Of a stretch of 32,470 nucleotides of DNA, positions 22,676-30,902 are shown piece by piece (the first letter of the stretch is position 1; every line of letters starts with the position of its first letter). The stretch spans positions 1 to 32,470 of the forward strand of contig JAICHN010000003.1 in assembly GCA_025924845.1 (NCBI GenBank). Direction: 5' to 3'. Under the pieces are notes generated by a model. The model saw only the letters and a list, made by a program, of their open reading frames with translations. It was not told where the DNA came from and did no database searches. The stretch is from Chloroflexota bacterium (GTDB lineage Bacteria > Chloroflexota > UBA5177 > JANWHV01). Made by a program: the position numbers and the translations under genes.

Positions 22676-23461
22676 ATGCCGGACATTACAACCGTCACAC
22701 CAGGTAAGCCTGTATGGATCGACCTCGCCAGCCCCGATCTTGACGCATCCAAGCATTTCTATAACCAGATGTTTGGATGGGAGGCGCAGCAAGTCGGCGG
22801 TCCCGAGATGGCCAACTACACCTTCTTTACCTTGGGCGGCAAACAAGTCGCGGGTGGCGCCTCCATAATGATGGAAGGGCAGCATCCAGCCTGGACAACC
22901 TACATTGCGGTGACCAGCGCCGATCAGACCGCCGCCAAGATTAAGGGCGCCGGCGGCGAGGTGGTTATGGGGCCGACAGAAATTCCGCGAGCAGGCCATA
23001 TAGCCGTTTTCCGCGATCCCAGCGGTGCGTATCTTGCCCTGTTGCAGCCGGGCGAGCACAAGGGTTCACAGATTATGCGGGAGCCCGGCAGCTTCGCATG
23101 GACCGAATTGCTGTCACGCGATCTGCCCCGGGCCAAACAATTCTTTCACGAGGTGTTCGGCTGGGATACGGAATCGATGCCCCTGGGCCCCGACGCACCG
23201 GAAGGGGCAGCCTATACGATCTGGCAACTGAACGGTGAGCAGATTGGCGGCGCCATGGACATGCCTCCTATGGTGCCGGCCCAAGTCCCGGCATATTGGC
23301 AGGTGTACTTTGGCGTGGCGAACGTCGACCGGTCGGCGAAGCAGATTACCGACCTTGGCGGGAAGCTCATCCTCGAACCAATGGATTACCCCGGCGGTCG
23401 TTTGGCCGTAGCCCAGGATCCGCAGGGTGCTATGTTCGGGATCATGCATTCCGCGCAATAG
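22676..23461 (+). CDS. VOC (glyoxalase-fold) protein with two domains
   Basis: A 261-aa protein with two vicinal-oxygen-chelate domains, about residues 5-125 and 132-260. Each starts with the same pattern: VWIDLASPDLDASKHFYNQMFGW and AWTELLSRDLPRAKQFFHEVFGW (partial: SPDLDASKHFYNQMFGW; SRDLPRAKQFFHEVFGW), and ends with VFRDPSGAYLALLQPG and VAQDPQGAMFGIMH. The layout matches the Cfp30B-like double-VOC proteins of actinobacteria and relatives, whose enzyme activity is not well defined. The second domain has kept few metal-ligand candidates. ATG 22676 was chosen with AAAGGA upstream over a TTG 30 bases earlier. It is followed by a perfect palindrome. Confidence 0.88.
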   Translation: MPDITTVTPGKPVWIDLASPDLDASKHFYNQMFGWEAQQVGGPEMANYTFFTLGGKQVAGGASIMMEGQHPAWTTYIAVTSADQTAAKIKGAGGEVVMGPTEIPRAGHIAVFRDPSGAYLALLQPGEHKGSQIMREPGSFAWTELLSRDLPRAKQFFHEVFGWDTESMPLGPDAPEGAAYTIWQLNGEQIGGAMDMPPMVPAQVPAYWQVYFGVANVDRSAKQITDLGGKLILEPMDYPGGRLAVAQDPQGAMFGIMHSAQ

Positions 23462-23505
23462 GAACTCACCCTGCCTGTGCGTTTGTAGCCTGCGCATTGG
23501 TAAGC

Positions 23506-23555
23506 ACGAAAGAGGGAGGGCTGCCGCAAGCTTGCGGCAGCCCTCCCTCTTTCGT
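23506..23555. terminator. Perfect 50-bp palindrome, probably a bidirectional terminator
   Basis: Bases 23506-23530 are the exact reverse complement of 23531-23555, 25 bp with no mismatch and no central loop (centre AAGCTT). The stem is GC-rich in the middle and ends in CTCTTTCGT, a pyrimidine-rich 3' side. It lies 45 bases after the VOC gene. The rest of the 268-bp gap to 23730 shows only a small stem (GCCCTG/CAGGGC, about 23577-23602) and the ribosome binding site of the next gene. Confidence 0.7.
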
Positions 23556-23729
23556 CGTGCCGCGATTGGCTCGTCTGCCCTGTCGTGTTTTTGGGTCAGG
23601 GCGCACAGCCGCGTGTCCCGACCAAAGTCGTTTTGAACTGCCTTGGCACTCCGCATGGCGCCCTGCCTGGTAGCATAGAGGTGATCCGGACCACGAGCAC
23701 TTTGTGGCCGGCGGAAGTGGAGGCTGGGG

Positions 23730-24812
23730 ATGGCGGTGATCGAGGACGGGAGGCAGGTACCTGCTATGCCTCGTCCGATCGATTGCGATATCCACTGTGT
23801 CGTGCCTGGGGTACAGGCATTGTTCCCCTATCTGCCGCGCTTCTGGGTGGAATATATCCGCCAGTCCGCCTTCCAGGGACCCACCGCGAACCCCTATCCG
23901 GTCGGCGCGCCCACCTCGGCGTGGCCCAGCGCCTTCCCGGCCGACGAGGGGCCGGCCGGTTCGGATCTCGCGTTGATGCGCCGGCAGGTTCTCGATGCGT
24001 TGGATGTGGAGTATGGCATTCTTCAGTGTGCCTACGGCGTGGAGAGCGTCCACAATCCGGACGCCGCCGCGGCACTGGCGAGCGCGGTCAACGACTGGCA
24101 GGACGCGGAATGGCTGTCCGAGGAACCAAGGCTGCGCGGCTCGATCGTGGTACCCAGCCGACAGCCGGAGACCGCGGCGCGGGAAATCGACCGGCTGGGG
24201 GCCAACTCCCGATTCGTCCAGGTCTCCCTGCCCGTGCGCTCGGAGGCACCGTATGGCGACCGGCGGTACCACCCGATCTTCGAAGCGGCGGTGCGTCACG
24301 GCCTGACCGTCGGCATCCATTTCGGCGGGGCGCCGGTCAACCCTCCCACGCCGTCCGGCTGGCCTTCATACTATCTTGAAGAGTATGCCGGAATGGCCCA
24401 GGTATTCCAATCGCAGGTGATCAGCCTGATCGTCGAGGGCGTCTTTGACCGATTCCCCACCCTGCGCGTTGCCTTGATCGAGGGGGGCGTGAGCTGGCTG
24501 CCGTCACTGATGTGGCGGTTGGACAAGGAATGGAAGGGACTGCGGCGTGAGGTGCCGTGGGTTAAGCAGCCCCCATCGGCGTACATCAGGGAGCACATGC
24601 GGCTGACCATCCAACCATTCGACGCGCCGGCGGAGCCGCCACACTTCACGCAGATTATCGATCAACTCGGCTCGACGGATCTGCTGCTGTTTGCCACGGA
24701 CTACCCGCATCGGCACCTTGAGACGCCGGGAACCGAATTGCCGGCCGACCTACCGGATATGCTGCTGCGCAAGATCATGGCCGAGAATGCTCGCGCCTTC
24801 TACCGGTTCTGA
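23730..24812 (+). CDS. Amidohydrolase-2 family protein (first of tandem pair)
   Basis: A 360-aa metal-dependent hydrolase of the amidohydrolase-2/ACMSD-like TIM barrels. Metal-site candidates are Asp20 and His22 in DCDIHC, His in VGIHFGGAP, Glu in ALIEGGVSWLPSLMWRLDK and Asp in LLFATDYPH. Members hydrolyse or decarboxylate cyclic and aromatic acids. The ATG at 23730 has GGAGG 7 bases upstream. A second, related gene follows 24 bases downstream and a Rieske ferredoxin after that; the three look like one operon. The substrate is unknown; aromatic breakdown is a reasonable guess from family and the Rieske neighbour. Confidence 0.88.
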   Translation: MAVIEDGRQVPAMPRPIDCDIHCVVPGVQALFPYLPRFWVEYIRQSAFQGPTANPYPVGAPTSAWPSAFPADEGPAGSDLALMRRQVLDALDVEYGILQCAYGVESVHNPDAAAALASAVNDWQDAEWLSEEPRLRGSIVVPSRQPETAAREIDRLGANSRFVQVSLPVRSEAPYGDRRYHPIFEAAVRHGLTVGIHFGGAPVNPPTPSGWPSYYLEEYAGMAQVFQSQVISLIVEGVFDRFPTLRVALIEGGVSWLPSLMWRLDKEWKGLRREVPWVKQPPSAYIREHMRLTIQPFDAPAEPPHFTQIIDQLGSTDLLLFATDYPHRHLETPGTELPADLPDMLLRKIMAENARAFYRF

Positions 24813-24836
24813 TCACAACGAGGAATAGGACGAACA

Positions 24837-25934
24837 ATGACGACGAGCACAATGCAGAGCACGGCGGGGCGCAGGAGCACGACTGTAGGCGTGGTGGACG
24901 CGGACATCCACAACGAGTTGCCGTCGGAGGACGCGTTGTACCCTTACCTTGCCCAGCGCTGGCGGCGCCGGCATGCCATGCTTGGGCTGCCCGGCTATGC
25001 CGGAGCGTCGTACCCGCGGGCAAACCCCCGCGCCGCCCGGGCCGATGCCTGGCCCCCCTCCGGACTGCCGCCGGGTGCGGATCTGCCCTTTCTGCGCACG
25101 CAACTCCTAGATGCCTGGCACATCAACTACGGTATTCTCAATCCCTTGATTGGCATCGACGGGCCAAACGTGGAGTACAGCGCCGCATTGGCGCGGGCAG
25201 TCAACGACTGGCAGGCCGATAGCTGGCTGGCGCGTGAGCCGCGGCTGCGTGCTTCCATCGTGGTGCCCTATCAGGACGGTGATCTCGCGGCGGCGGAGAT
25301 TGATCGGCTCGGCGCGGATCGCCGCTTCGTGCAGGTATTGCTGTTGGCGCGTACTGTAGAGCCGTTGGGGCGACGCCGGTTCTGGAAGATCTACGAGGCG
25401 GCGGCACGCCACGATCTGCCGATCGGCATCCACTTCGGGGGGAGCGGTGGGATGCCGTTTACCGGAGCAGGCCGGCCATCGTTCTACCTGGAGGACCACT
25501 GCGGGATGTCCCAAGCATTCCAGGCCCAGGTGATCAGCCTGGTGTGTGAAGGGGTCTTCGAGCACTTTCCCACTCTCCAGGTCGTGCTGATCGAGGGCGG
25601 CTTCGCCTGGCTGCCTCCGCTGATGTGGCGGCTGGACCGGAGTTGGCGGCGCTTGCGCGAGGAGGTGCCCCACCTGCCGGAATTACCTTCCCACCATATC
25701 CGCCGGCACTTCTGGTTGACCACTCAGCCGATGGAGGAGCCGACCCGGCCCGAATACTTCATGCAGCTGTTGGATCAACTGGGGATGAACGATAGGCTCC
25801 TGTTCGCCACCGACTACCCGCACTGGGACTTCGACGCACCGGACCAGGCGTTTCCCGCCAAGCTCCCCGCCGCCTTGGAGCAGCGCGTGAAGGCGGGCAA
25901 TGCGCACGCCCTCTATCGGCTTACAGGGGAGTAA
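24837..25934 (+). CDS. Amidohydrolase-2 family protein (second of tandem pair)
   Basis: A 365-aa paralogue of the preceding gene, clearly alike across its length: VVDADIHNELPSEDALYPYL against the first copy's PIDCDIHCVVPGVQALFPYL, and both have AVNDWQ, LRxSIVVP, EGVFxxFPTL, EGGxxWLPxLMWRLD and FATDYPH. Metal-site candidates are Asp23 and His25, His in IGIHFGG, and Asp in ATDYPH. The spacing between the pair suggests an old tandem duplication with divergence, so they may form a heteromer or act on different substrates. AGGA precedes the ATG. The stop is 4 bases before the start of the Rieske gene. Confidence 0.88.
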   Translation: MTTSTMQSTAGRRSTTVGVVDADIHNELPSEDALYPYLAQRWRRRHAMLGLPGYAGASYPRANPRAARADAWPPSGLPPGADLPFLRTQLLDAWHINYGILNPLIGIDGPNVEYSAALARAVNDWQADSWLAREPRLRASIVVPYQDGDLAAAEIDRLGADRRFVQVLLLARTVEPLGRRRFWKIYEAAARHDLPIGIHFGGSGGMPFTGAGRPSFYLEDHCGMSQAFQAQVISLVCEGVFEHFPTLQVVLIEGGFAWLPPLMWRLDRSWRRLREEVPHLPELPSHHIRRHFWLTTQPMEEPTRPEYFMQLLDQLGMNDRLLFATDYPHWDFDAPDQAFPAKLPAALEQRVKAGNAHALYRLTGE

Positions 25935-25938
25935 GCGG

Positions 25939-26391
25939 GTGGCCAGGTATGTGGTGGCAACGGTCACCGAGATTGCACCCGGAGCACGCAAGATCGTTGA
26001 GGTCGCGGGCCGTTCCATCGGCATCTTCAACATCGAGGGTGAGTTCTTTGCGTTGCGGAACCGATGCCCTCATCAAGGAGGCCCGTTGTGTCTCGGCGTG
26101 CTCTGGGGTTCGGTCACGGCAACCGTACCGGGGGAGTATCAGTACGGCCGACCAGGGGAAATCGTGCGTTGCCCCTGGCATGGTTGGGAATTTGACGTGC
26201 GTACCGGACAGTCGTGGGTCGATCCGCTACGGCTACGGGTGCGGCGGTACGAGGTCAGGGTCGAGGACGGCGCGGCACACGGGGACGACGCTCCTGACCC
26301 GACGCTGAGCAGGGTGCCGGGTCCGTATGTGGCGGAGACCTTCGCCACATCGATCGAGCGGCGAAATGTGGTGGTGGAAATCCCTTCCTGA
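25939..26391 (+). CDS. Rieske [2Fe-2S] ferredoxin-like protein
   Basis: A 150-aa soluble protein with the Rieske cluster motifs C-x-H (Cys43, His45 in RNRCPHQGGPLC) and C-x2-H (Cys78, His81 in RCPWHGWEFD). The 32 residues between the two motifs exceed the usual 15-17; the extra part (GSVTATVPGEYQYGRPGE) may form a loop near the cluster. It is not a membrane protein and has no oxygenase domain, so it would be an electron carrier. GTG at 25939, with GGGGAG 8 bases upstream, was chosen over an ATG at 25900 that overlaps the previous gene. It closes the amidohydrolase operon. A hairpin follows at 26408-26431. Confidence 0.9.
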   Translation: MARYVVATVTEIAPGARKIVEVAGRSIGIFNIEGEFFALRNRCPHQGGPLCLGVLWGSVTATVPGEYQYGRPGEIVRCPWHGWEFDVRTGQSWVDPLRLRVRRYEVRVEDGAAHGDDAPDPTLSRVPGPYVAETFATSIERRNVVVEIPS

Positions 26392-26407
26392 GTTGCAGGC
26401 TAAGACC

Positions 26408-26431
26408 GGCGCGGATGCCTCGTTCCGCGCC
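26408..26431 (+). terminator. Hairpin after the Rieske gene
   Basis: GGCGCGGA (26408-26415) and TCCGCGCC (26424-26431) form an 8-bp perfect stem with an 8-base loop, 16 bases after the stop. No T tract follows. Confidence 0.45.
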
Positions 26432-26478
26432 CTGGTGAGTTGCCCCCGCAGCGAGTGCAGTCGGGCGTAAATCCGCCT

Positions 26479-26607
26479 GCGGTTGTAGGGGTACCGGGCA
26501 CCCTCGGGGTGATAGGTGCCCTCGTGCGGGTCACCAAGGGCACCCACAATGGTAGCCACAAGGGCATCGGCCAGGGCACCCACAAGGGATGCCCCTACGG
26601 GAACCGC
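26479..26607. mobile_element. MITE-like non-coding repeat with terminal inverted repeats
   Basis: A 129-bp element whose ends are inverted: GCGGTTGTAGGGGTACC at the left and, on the opposite strand, GCGGTTCCCGTAGGGGCATCC (split: GCGGTTCCCGTAGGGG then CATCC) at the right. Inside are two copies of GGGCACCCACAA and an inverted pair GGTGCCC/GGGCACC. No transposase frame is present. The right end abuts the stop codon of the DinB-family gene. Short intergenic elements beginning GTAGGGGC are common in several bacterial genomes; I cannot check copy number here. Confidence 0.55.
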
Positions 26608-27092
26608 TACGCGGCCTTGAGCGCTTTAGCCAGATCGCGGGTTAACTCCGCCTGGCCGAGATGCTCCGCCGCGTGGCTGGCCACCAGCAACAACACCTCC
26701 CGGCCCGTCAGCGGCCCACGTCGGGGGTGGTTGACCGTGCGAGCCAAATCGCCCGCCGATAAGCCGAGCATGGTCGCCTGTAGCTGCCCCCGCAAGTGCT
26801 GCCAGCGCTCCTGAATGGCGGCAAGAGATTGACCCCGCGCCGCGAACTCCTGCTCGCGATCGCGCGTGCTTGACTGGTCACGGAGGGTGTAGAGGATGCT
26901 CTCCTCGGCGTTGCCCAGCGTATGCGTCGCCAGCACGTAGACGCTGTTCGCGCCCGGCGCCGCCGGCTGCCAATTGAGTTGGTCCGTATCCATCCCCTCT
27001 ACACACGCGATCAGACGGTCGAGCGTGTCGAGAATAGCGCGGGCATAGATCGCGCCTTCATTTTCGGGAGACTGCATGGTTGGCTCCATCAT
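26607..27092 (-). CDS. DinB/DUF664-family protein
   Basis: A 161-aa four-helix-bundle protein of the DinB superfamily. The metal-ligand histidines are recognisable: His57 in VYVLATHTLGNAEE, and His140 and His144 in LLLVASHAAEHLGQAELTRDL. Related proteins include thiol-dependent enzymes and damage-inducible proteins, so a specific reaction cannot be named. The ATG at 27092 (or 27089) has GAGAGGA upstream. Its stop codon shares its last base with the end of the MITE-like repeat. It lies 48 bases after the ribose-phosphate pyrophosphokinase stop on the same strand. Confidence 0.88.
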   Translation of the reverse strand: MMEPTMQSPENEGAIYARAILDTLDRLIACVEGMDTDQLNWQPAAPGANSVYVLATHTLGNAEESILYTLRDQSSTRDREQEFAARGQSLAAIQERWQHLRGQLQATMLGLSAGDLARTVNHPRRGPLTGREVLLLVASHAAEHLGQAELTRDLAKALKAA

Positions 27093-27140
27093 GAAATCCT
27101 CTCTGCTTTTCGGCCCTGATCGGGCCTCCTCCGGCTATGC

Positions 27141-28085
27141 TCAATGGTCAGCAAACAAGGAGCTGATCGACTCGCCGACGTGGATGCGCTTGATTGCCTC
27201 GGCGAGAAGCGGCGCAATGGAAAGGACGGTCATCCGCGGTAGGCGTTTCTCCGGCGGAATCGGCACTGTATTGGTAGTGACGATCTCCTCAATGTCCGGT
27301 TGACTACTCAGCCGCTCAATGGCCTGACCGGTGAACAAGCCATGCGTGCAGGCAATCACGATGCCCTTGACGTTGTGCTCATGGAGCCGCCGCAGCAGGG
27401 CCAGGATCGTACCACCATTGGCAATCTCATCGTCGAGGACGATTACGTTTTGTCCCTCGACATCGCCGATGATCGACTCGATGACTACATGGTCGTCGGC
27501 GAGGCGCTGTTTGTTCCCGGCGGCAACCGGCAGCCCCAACATACGGGCGAACGCGGTAGCGGACTTGGCATTGCCGAAGTCCGGTGAGACTACCACCGTT
27601 CGCCGCAAGTCGCGGCCACGAAAGTATCGGGCAAGCACATTGAGTGCATTGAGGTGATCGACCGGCACACTGAAGAAGCCATGCACCTGCGCGGAGTGTA
27701 ACGTCATGGTCAGCACACGGTTGGCGCCGGAGACGGCCAGGAGATCAGCCACCAGCCTTCCACCGATGGAGATGCGAGGCGCGTCTTTCTTGTCGGAGCG
27801 CGCATAAGCATAATGCGGGATAACGGCAGTCGTTCGAGCCGCCGACGCGCCCCGGGCTGCATCCAGCATGAGCAGCAACTCGACCAGATGCTCCTGCACG
27901 GGAGGTACCAGCGGCTGGACAAGGAAGACGTCGCACTCACGGCAATTCGCTTGCAAGTGGACCGCAAGGCAGTCGTTGCTGAATCGCTCGATCCCGGTAG
28001 GGTATAACGGCACGCCCAGGTGCTCGCAGATCTCGAGCGCCAGGGTCGGATGAGCGCTGCCGCCGAAGATAGCTATATCGCGCAC
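27141..28085 (-). CDS. prs: Ribose-phosphate pyrophosphokinase
   Basis: A 314-aa PRPP synthetase, making phosphoribosyl pyrophosphate from ribose 5-phosphate and ATP for nucleotide, His and Trp synthesis. Family blocks are FGGSAHPTLA, RFSNDCLAVHLQ, AVIPHYAYARSDKK (catalytic flexible loop), MTLHSAQVHGFF, VVVSPDFGNAKSA and the PRPP loop VIVLDDEIANGGTI, then THGLFTGQAIERL. Several positions depart from the usual form: FSNGE is FSNDC, YARQDRK is YARSDKK, and DDMIDTAGT is DDEIANGGT. The start is GTG 28085, supported by AGGAGG 6 bases upstream and by the family N-terminus. It is divergent from a 2-hydroxyacid dehydrogenase across 313 bases. Confidence 0.92.
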   Translation of the reverse strand: MRDIAIFGGSAHPTLALEICEHLGVPLYPTGIERFSNDCLAVHLQANCRECDVFLVQPLVPPVQEHLVELLLMLDAARGASAARTTAVIPHYAYARSDKKDAPRISIGGRLVADLLAVSGANRVLTMTLHSAQVHGFFSVPVDHLNALNVLARYFRGRDLRRTVVVSPDFGNAKSATAFARMLGLPVAAGNKQRLADDHVVIESIIGDVEGQNVIVLDDEIANGGTILALLRRLHEHNVKGIVIACTHGLFTGQAIERLSSQPDIEEIVTTNTVPIPPEKRLPRMTVLSIAPLLAEAIKRIHVGESISSLFADH

Positions 28086-28398
28086 GAATCCTCCTGGTTT
28101 GTCGTCTGCGTCGCGCCCATGGGCGCGAAAGTGCTCAGCGCGGCACCACTTATCAGTATGGCGCATTTCCGCGGCAAGCACAGGGAGACTCTACGAGGGG
28201 CGGGAGGTCGGACCCTCGCCTACCGGGCCGGTATCCAGCTCAGGTATATCGGCGGGAATGAGTTCTACCTTCCGTACCAAATGTACGTAGAATAAAGCGA
28301 GCGCTTCGGACCGATCCCAACCAACCGTCCTCCGCGCGCCCTCTCCACGCATGCCGTCGGCTGCCTGTCGGATCTCTATGATGAGGAGCAAATCGCCC
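28086..28398. promoter_or_regulatory. Divergent intergenic region between prs and dehydrogenase genes
   Basis: No gene is supported. The clearest element is CGCGCCCATGGGCGCG, a 16-bp perfect palindrome at 28112-28127, 27 bases before the prs GTG. No convincing promoter pair is seen on either strand. GAGGAG lies 10 bases before the dehydrogenase start. Confidence 0.4.
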
Positions 28399-29406
28399 AT
28401 GAGCCACCTTCCACCGCGTGTGTTGGTTGCAGATCAAGCCGACGATCTTTCGATTGAGCGCGCTGAACTGCCCGGTATTGAAGTCCACGGCGTACCGCGT
28501 ACTCCTGGGAAGCATATTCAGATCGCCATGCTCATCGAGATCGTGCGGCAGCGTCCCGCACCCGTGCTGATTGTCGGATCCGGCACCACCATCGATCGCC
28601 CCGCGCTGAAGACCCTGGCGGGATTCGGCGTCCATGGCATTGTCTGCGCGAGCGTCGGCTACAATCATGTTGACCTCGCCGCCGCGGCTGCGCTGGGGAT
28701 CACGGTCTGCAACGTGCCGGATTACGGCACTGACGAAGTGGCGGATCACGCGGTCTCGCTCCTGCTCTGGAGTCTACGCAAGCTCGGCACGGCGGCGCCG
28801 ACCGCGGCTGACCCGGCTCACTTCTGGACCAATCGTACCGTGCCGGTGCGACGACCGGCGGACTGTACGCTTGCCCTGCTTGGCTTCGGACGAATCGGGC
28901 AGGCCGTGGCCCGTCGTGCCGACGCCTTCGGTCTGCGAGTGCGCTGGTACGATCCCTACGTGCCGCGTGGCCAGGAGAAGGTCACTCGCACGATCCGAGC
29001 CGAAAACCTGCCCGAACTCCTGGCGGGCGCCGACGCCCTGAGCATCCACAGTCAGCTGACTCCCGAAACCCGCGGCATGGTCAACGCCGAGACTCTGGCC
29101 ATGCTTCCGCCTCACGCCGTGGTCGTCAACACGGCGCGTGGACCGATCATCAAGGAGGCGGCCTTGCTGGCCGCCCTACGTGAAGGCCGGCTGGGAGGGG
29201 CGGCGCTGGACGTGCTCGAGCAAGAGCCGCCAGGCGATACGCCATTATTCGCCGCCTACCTGCGCGGCGAACTGCCGCAGGTACTGATCAGTCCGCATGT
29301 GGGCTGGTACTCAGAGGGAAGTTCCGTGGAGCGCAAACGCAAGGCGGCAGCCGAGGCAGGGCGCTTGCTTCGTGGTGAAACGCCATTCTACCCGATACAG
29401 GGCTGA
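28399..29406 (+). CDS. D-isomer-specific 2-hydroxyacid dehydrogenase (CtBP-like)
   Basis: A 335-aa NAD(P)-dependent dehydrogenase interconverting a 2-keto acid and its D-2-hydroxy acid. The nucleotide motif is LALLGFGRIGQAVARRADAF (Gly162, Gly164, Gly167) with an acidic Asp185 at the end of the next strand (VRWYDPY), favouring NAD. Catalytic residues are Arg247 (VNTARGP), Glu276 (DVLEQEPP) and His300 (LISPHVGWYS). The form resembles the C-terminal-binding-protein/phosphoglycerate dehydrogenase-like group. The start at 28399 has GAGGAG 10 bases upstream; ATGs at 28378, 28381 and 28351 are in frame but fall outside the conserved part. The substrate is not determined. Confidence 0.92.
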   Translation: MSHLPPRVLVADQADDLSIERAELPGIEVHGVPRTPGKHIQIAMLIEIVRQRPAPVLIVGSGTTIDRPALKTLAGFGVHGIVCASVGYNHVDLAAAAALGITVCNVPDYGTDEVADHAVSLLLWSLRKLGTAAPTAADPAHFWTNRTVPVRRPADCTLALLGFGRIGQAVARRADAFGLRVRWYDPYVPRGQEKVTRTIRAENLPELLAGADALSIHSQLTPETRGMVNAETLAMLPPHAVVVNTARGPIIKEAALLAALREGRLGGAALDVLEQEPPGDTPLFAAYLRGELPQVLISPHVGWYSEGSSVERKRKAAAEAGRLLRGETPFYPIQG

Positions 29407-29421
29407 ACGGCAGGCCTCGTC

Positions 29422-29444
29422 ACGGCAGCCGCCCCGGCTGCCGT
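29422..29444. terminator. Hairpin between convergent dehydrogenase and enolase genes
   Basis: ACGGCAGCC and GGCTGCCGT form a perfect 9-bp stem with a GCCCC loop, 16 bases after the dehydrogenase stop and 91 before the enolase stop. Followed by CTCCTG, no T run. Confidence 0.6.
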
Positions 29445-29534
29445 CTCCTGCCCGGAACCCGCCGACGGCGGCGAGGGCGCGTTGCAGACGATAGCGCACC
29501 CTCGTAGCCACCGACAGCAGAGGGTATCGAACGC

Positions 29535-30854
<1,320 letters not shown>

Positions 30855-30902
30855 TCACGCCAACGCCATCCATCTCGCAAAAGGGTGATCGTGCTCACCG
30901 GT

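Noticed and set aside
23585..24379. Plus-strand open frame overlapping the palindrome region and first amidohydrolase
   Set aside because: Gly/Arg-rich shadow in another frame of a gene with clear metal-site motifs and a good ribosome binding site.
26391..26480. T-box or other tRNA-sensing leader suggested by GCGG/CCGCGC hairpins
   Set aside because: No AGGGTGG-ACCGCG antiterminator motif, and no amino-acid gene follows; a simple hairpin explains it.
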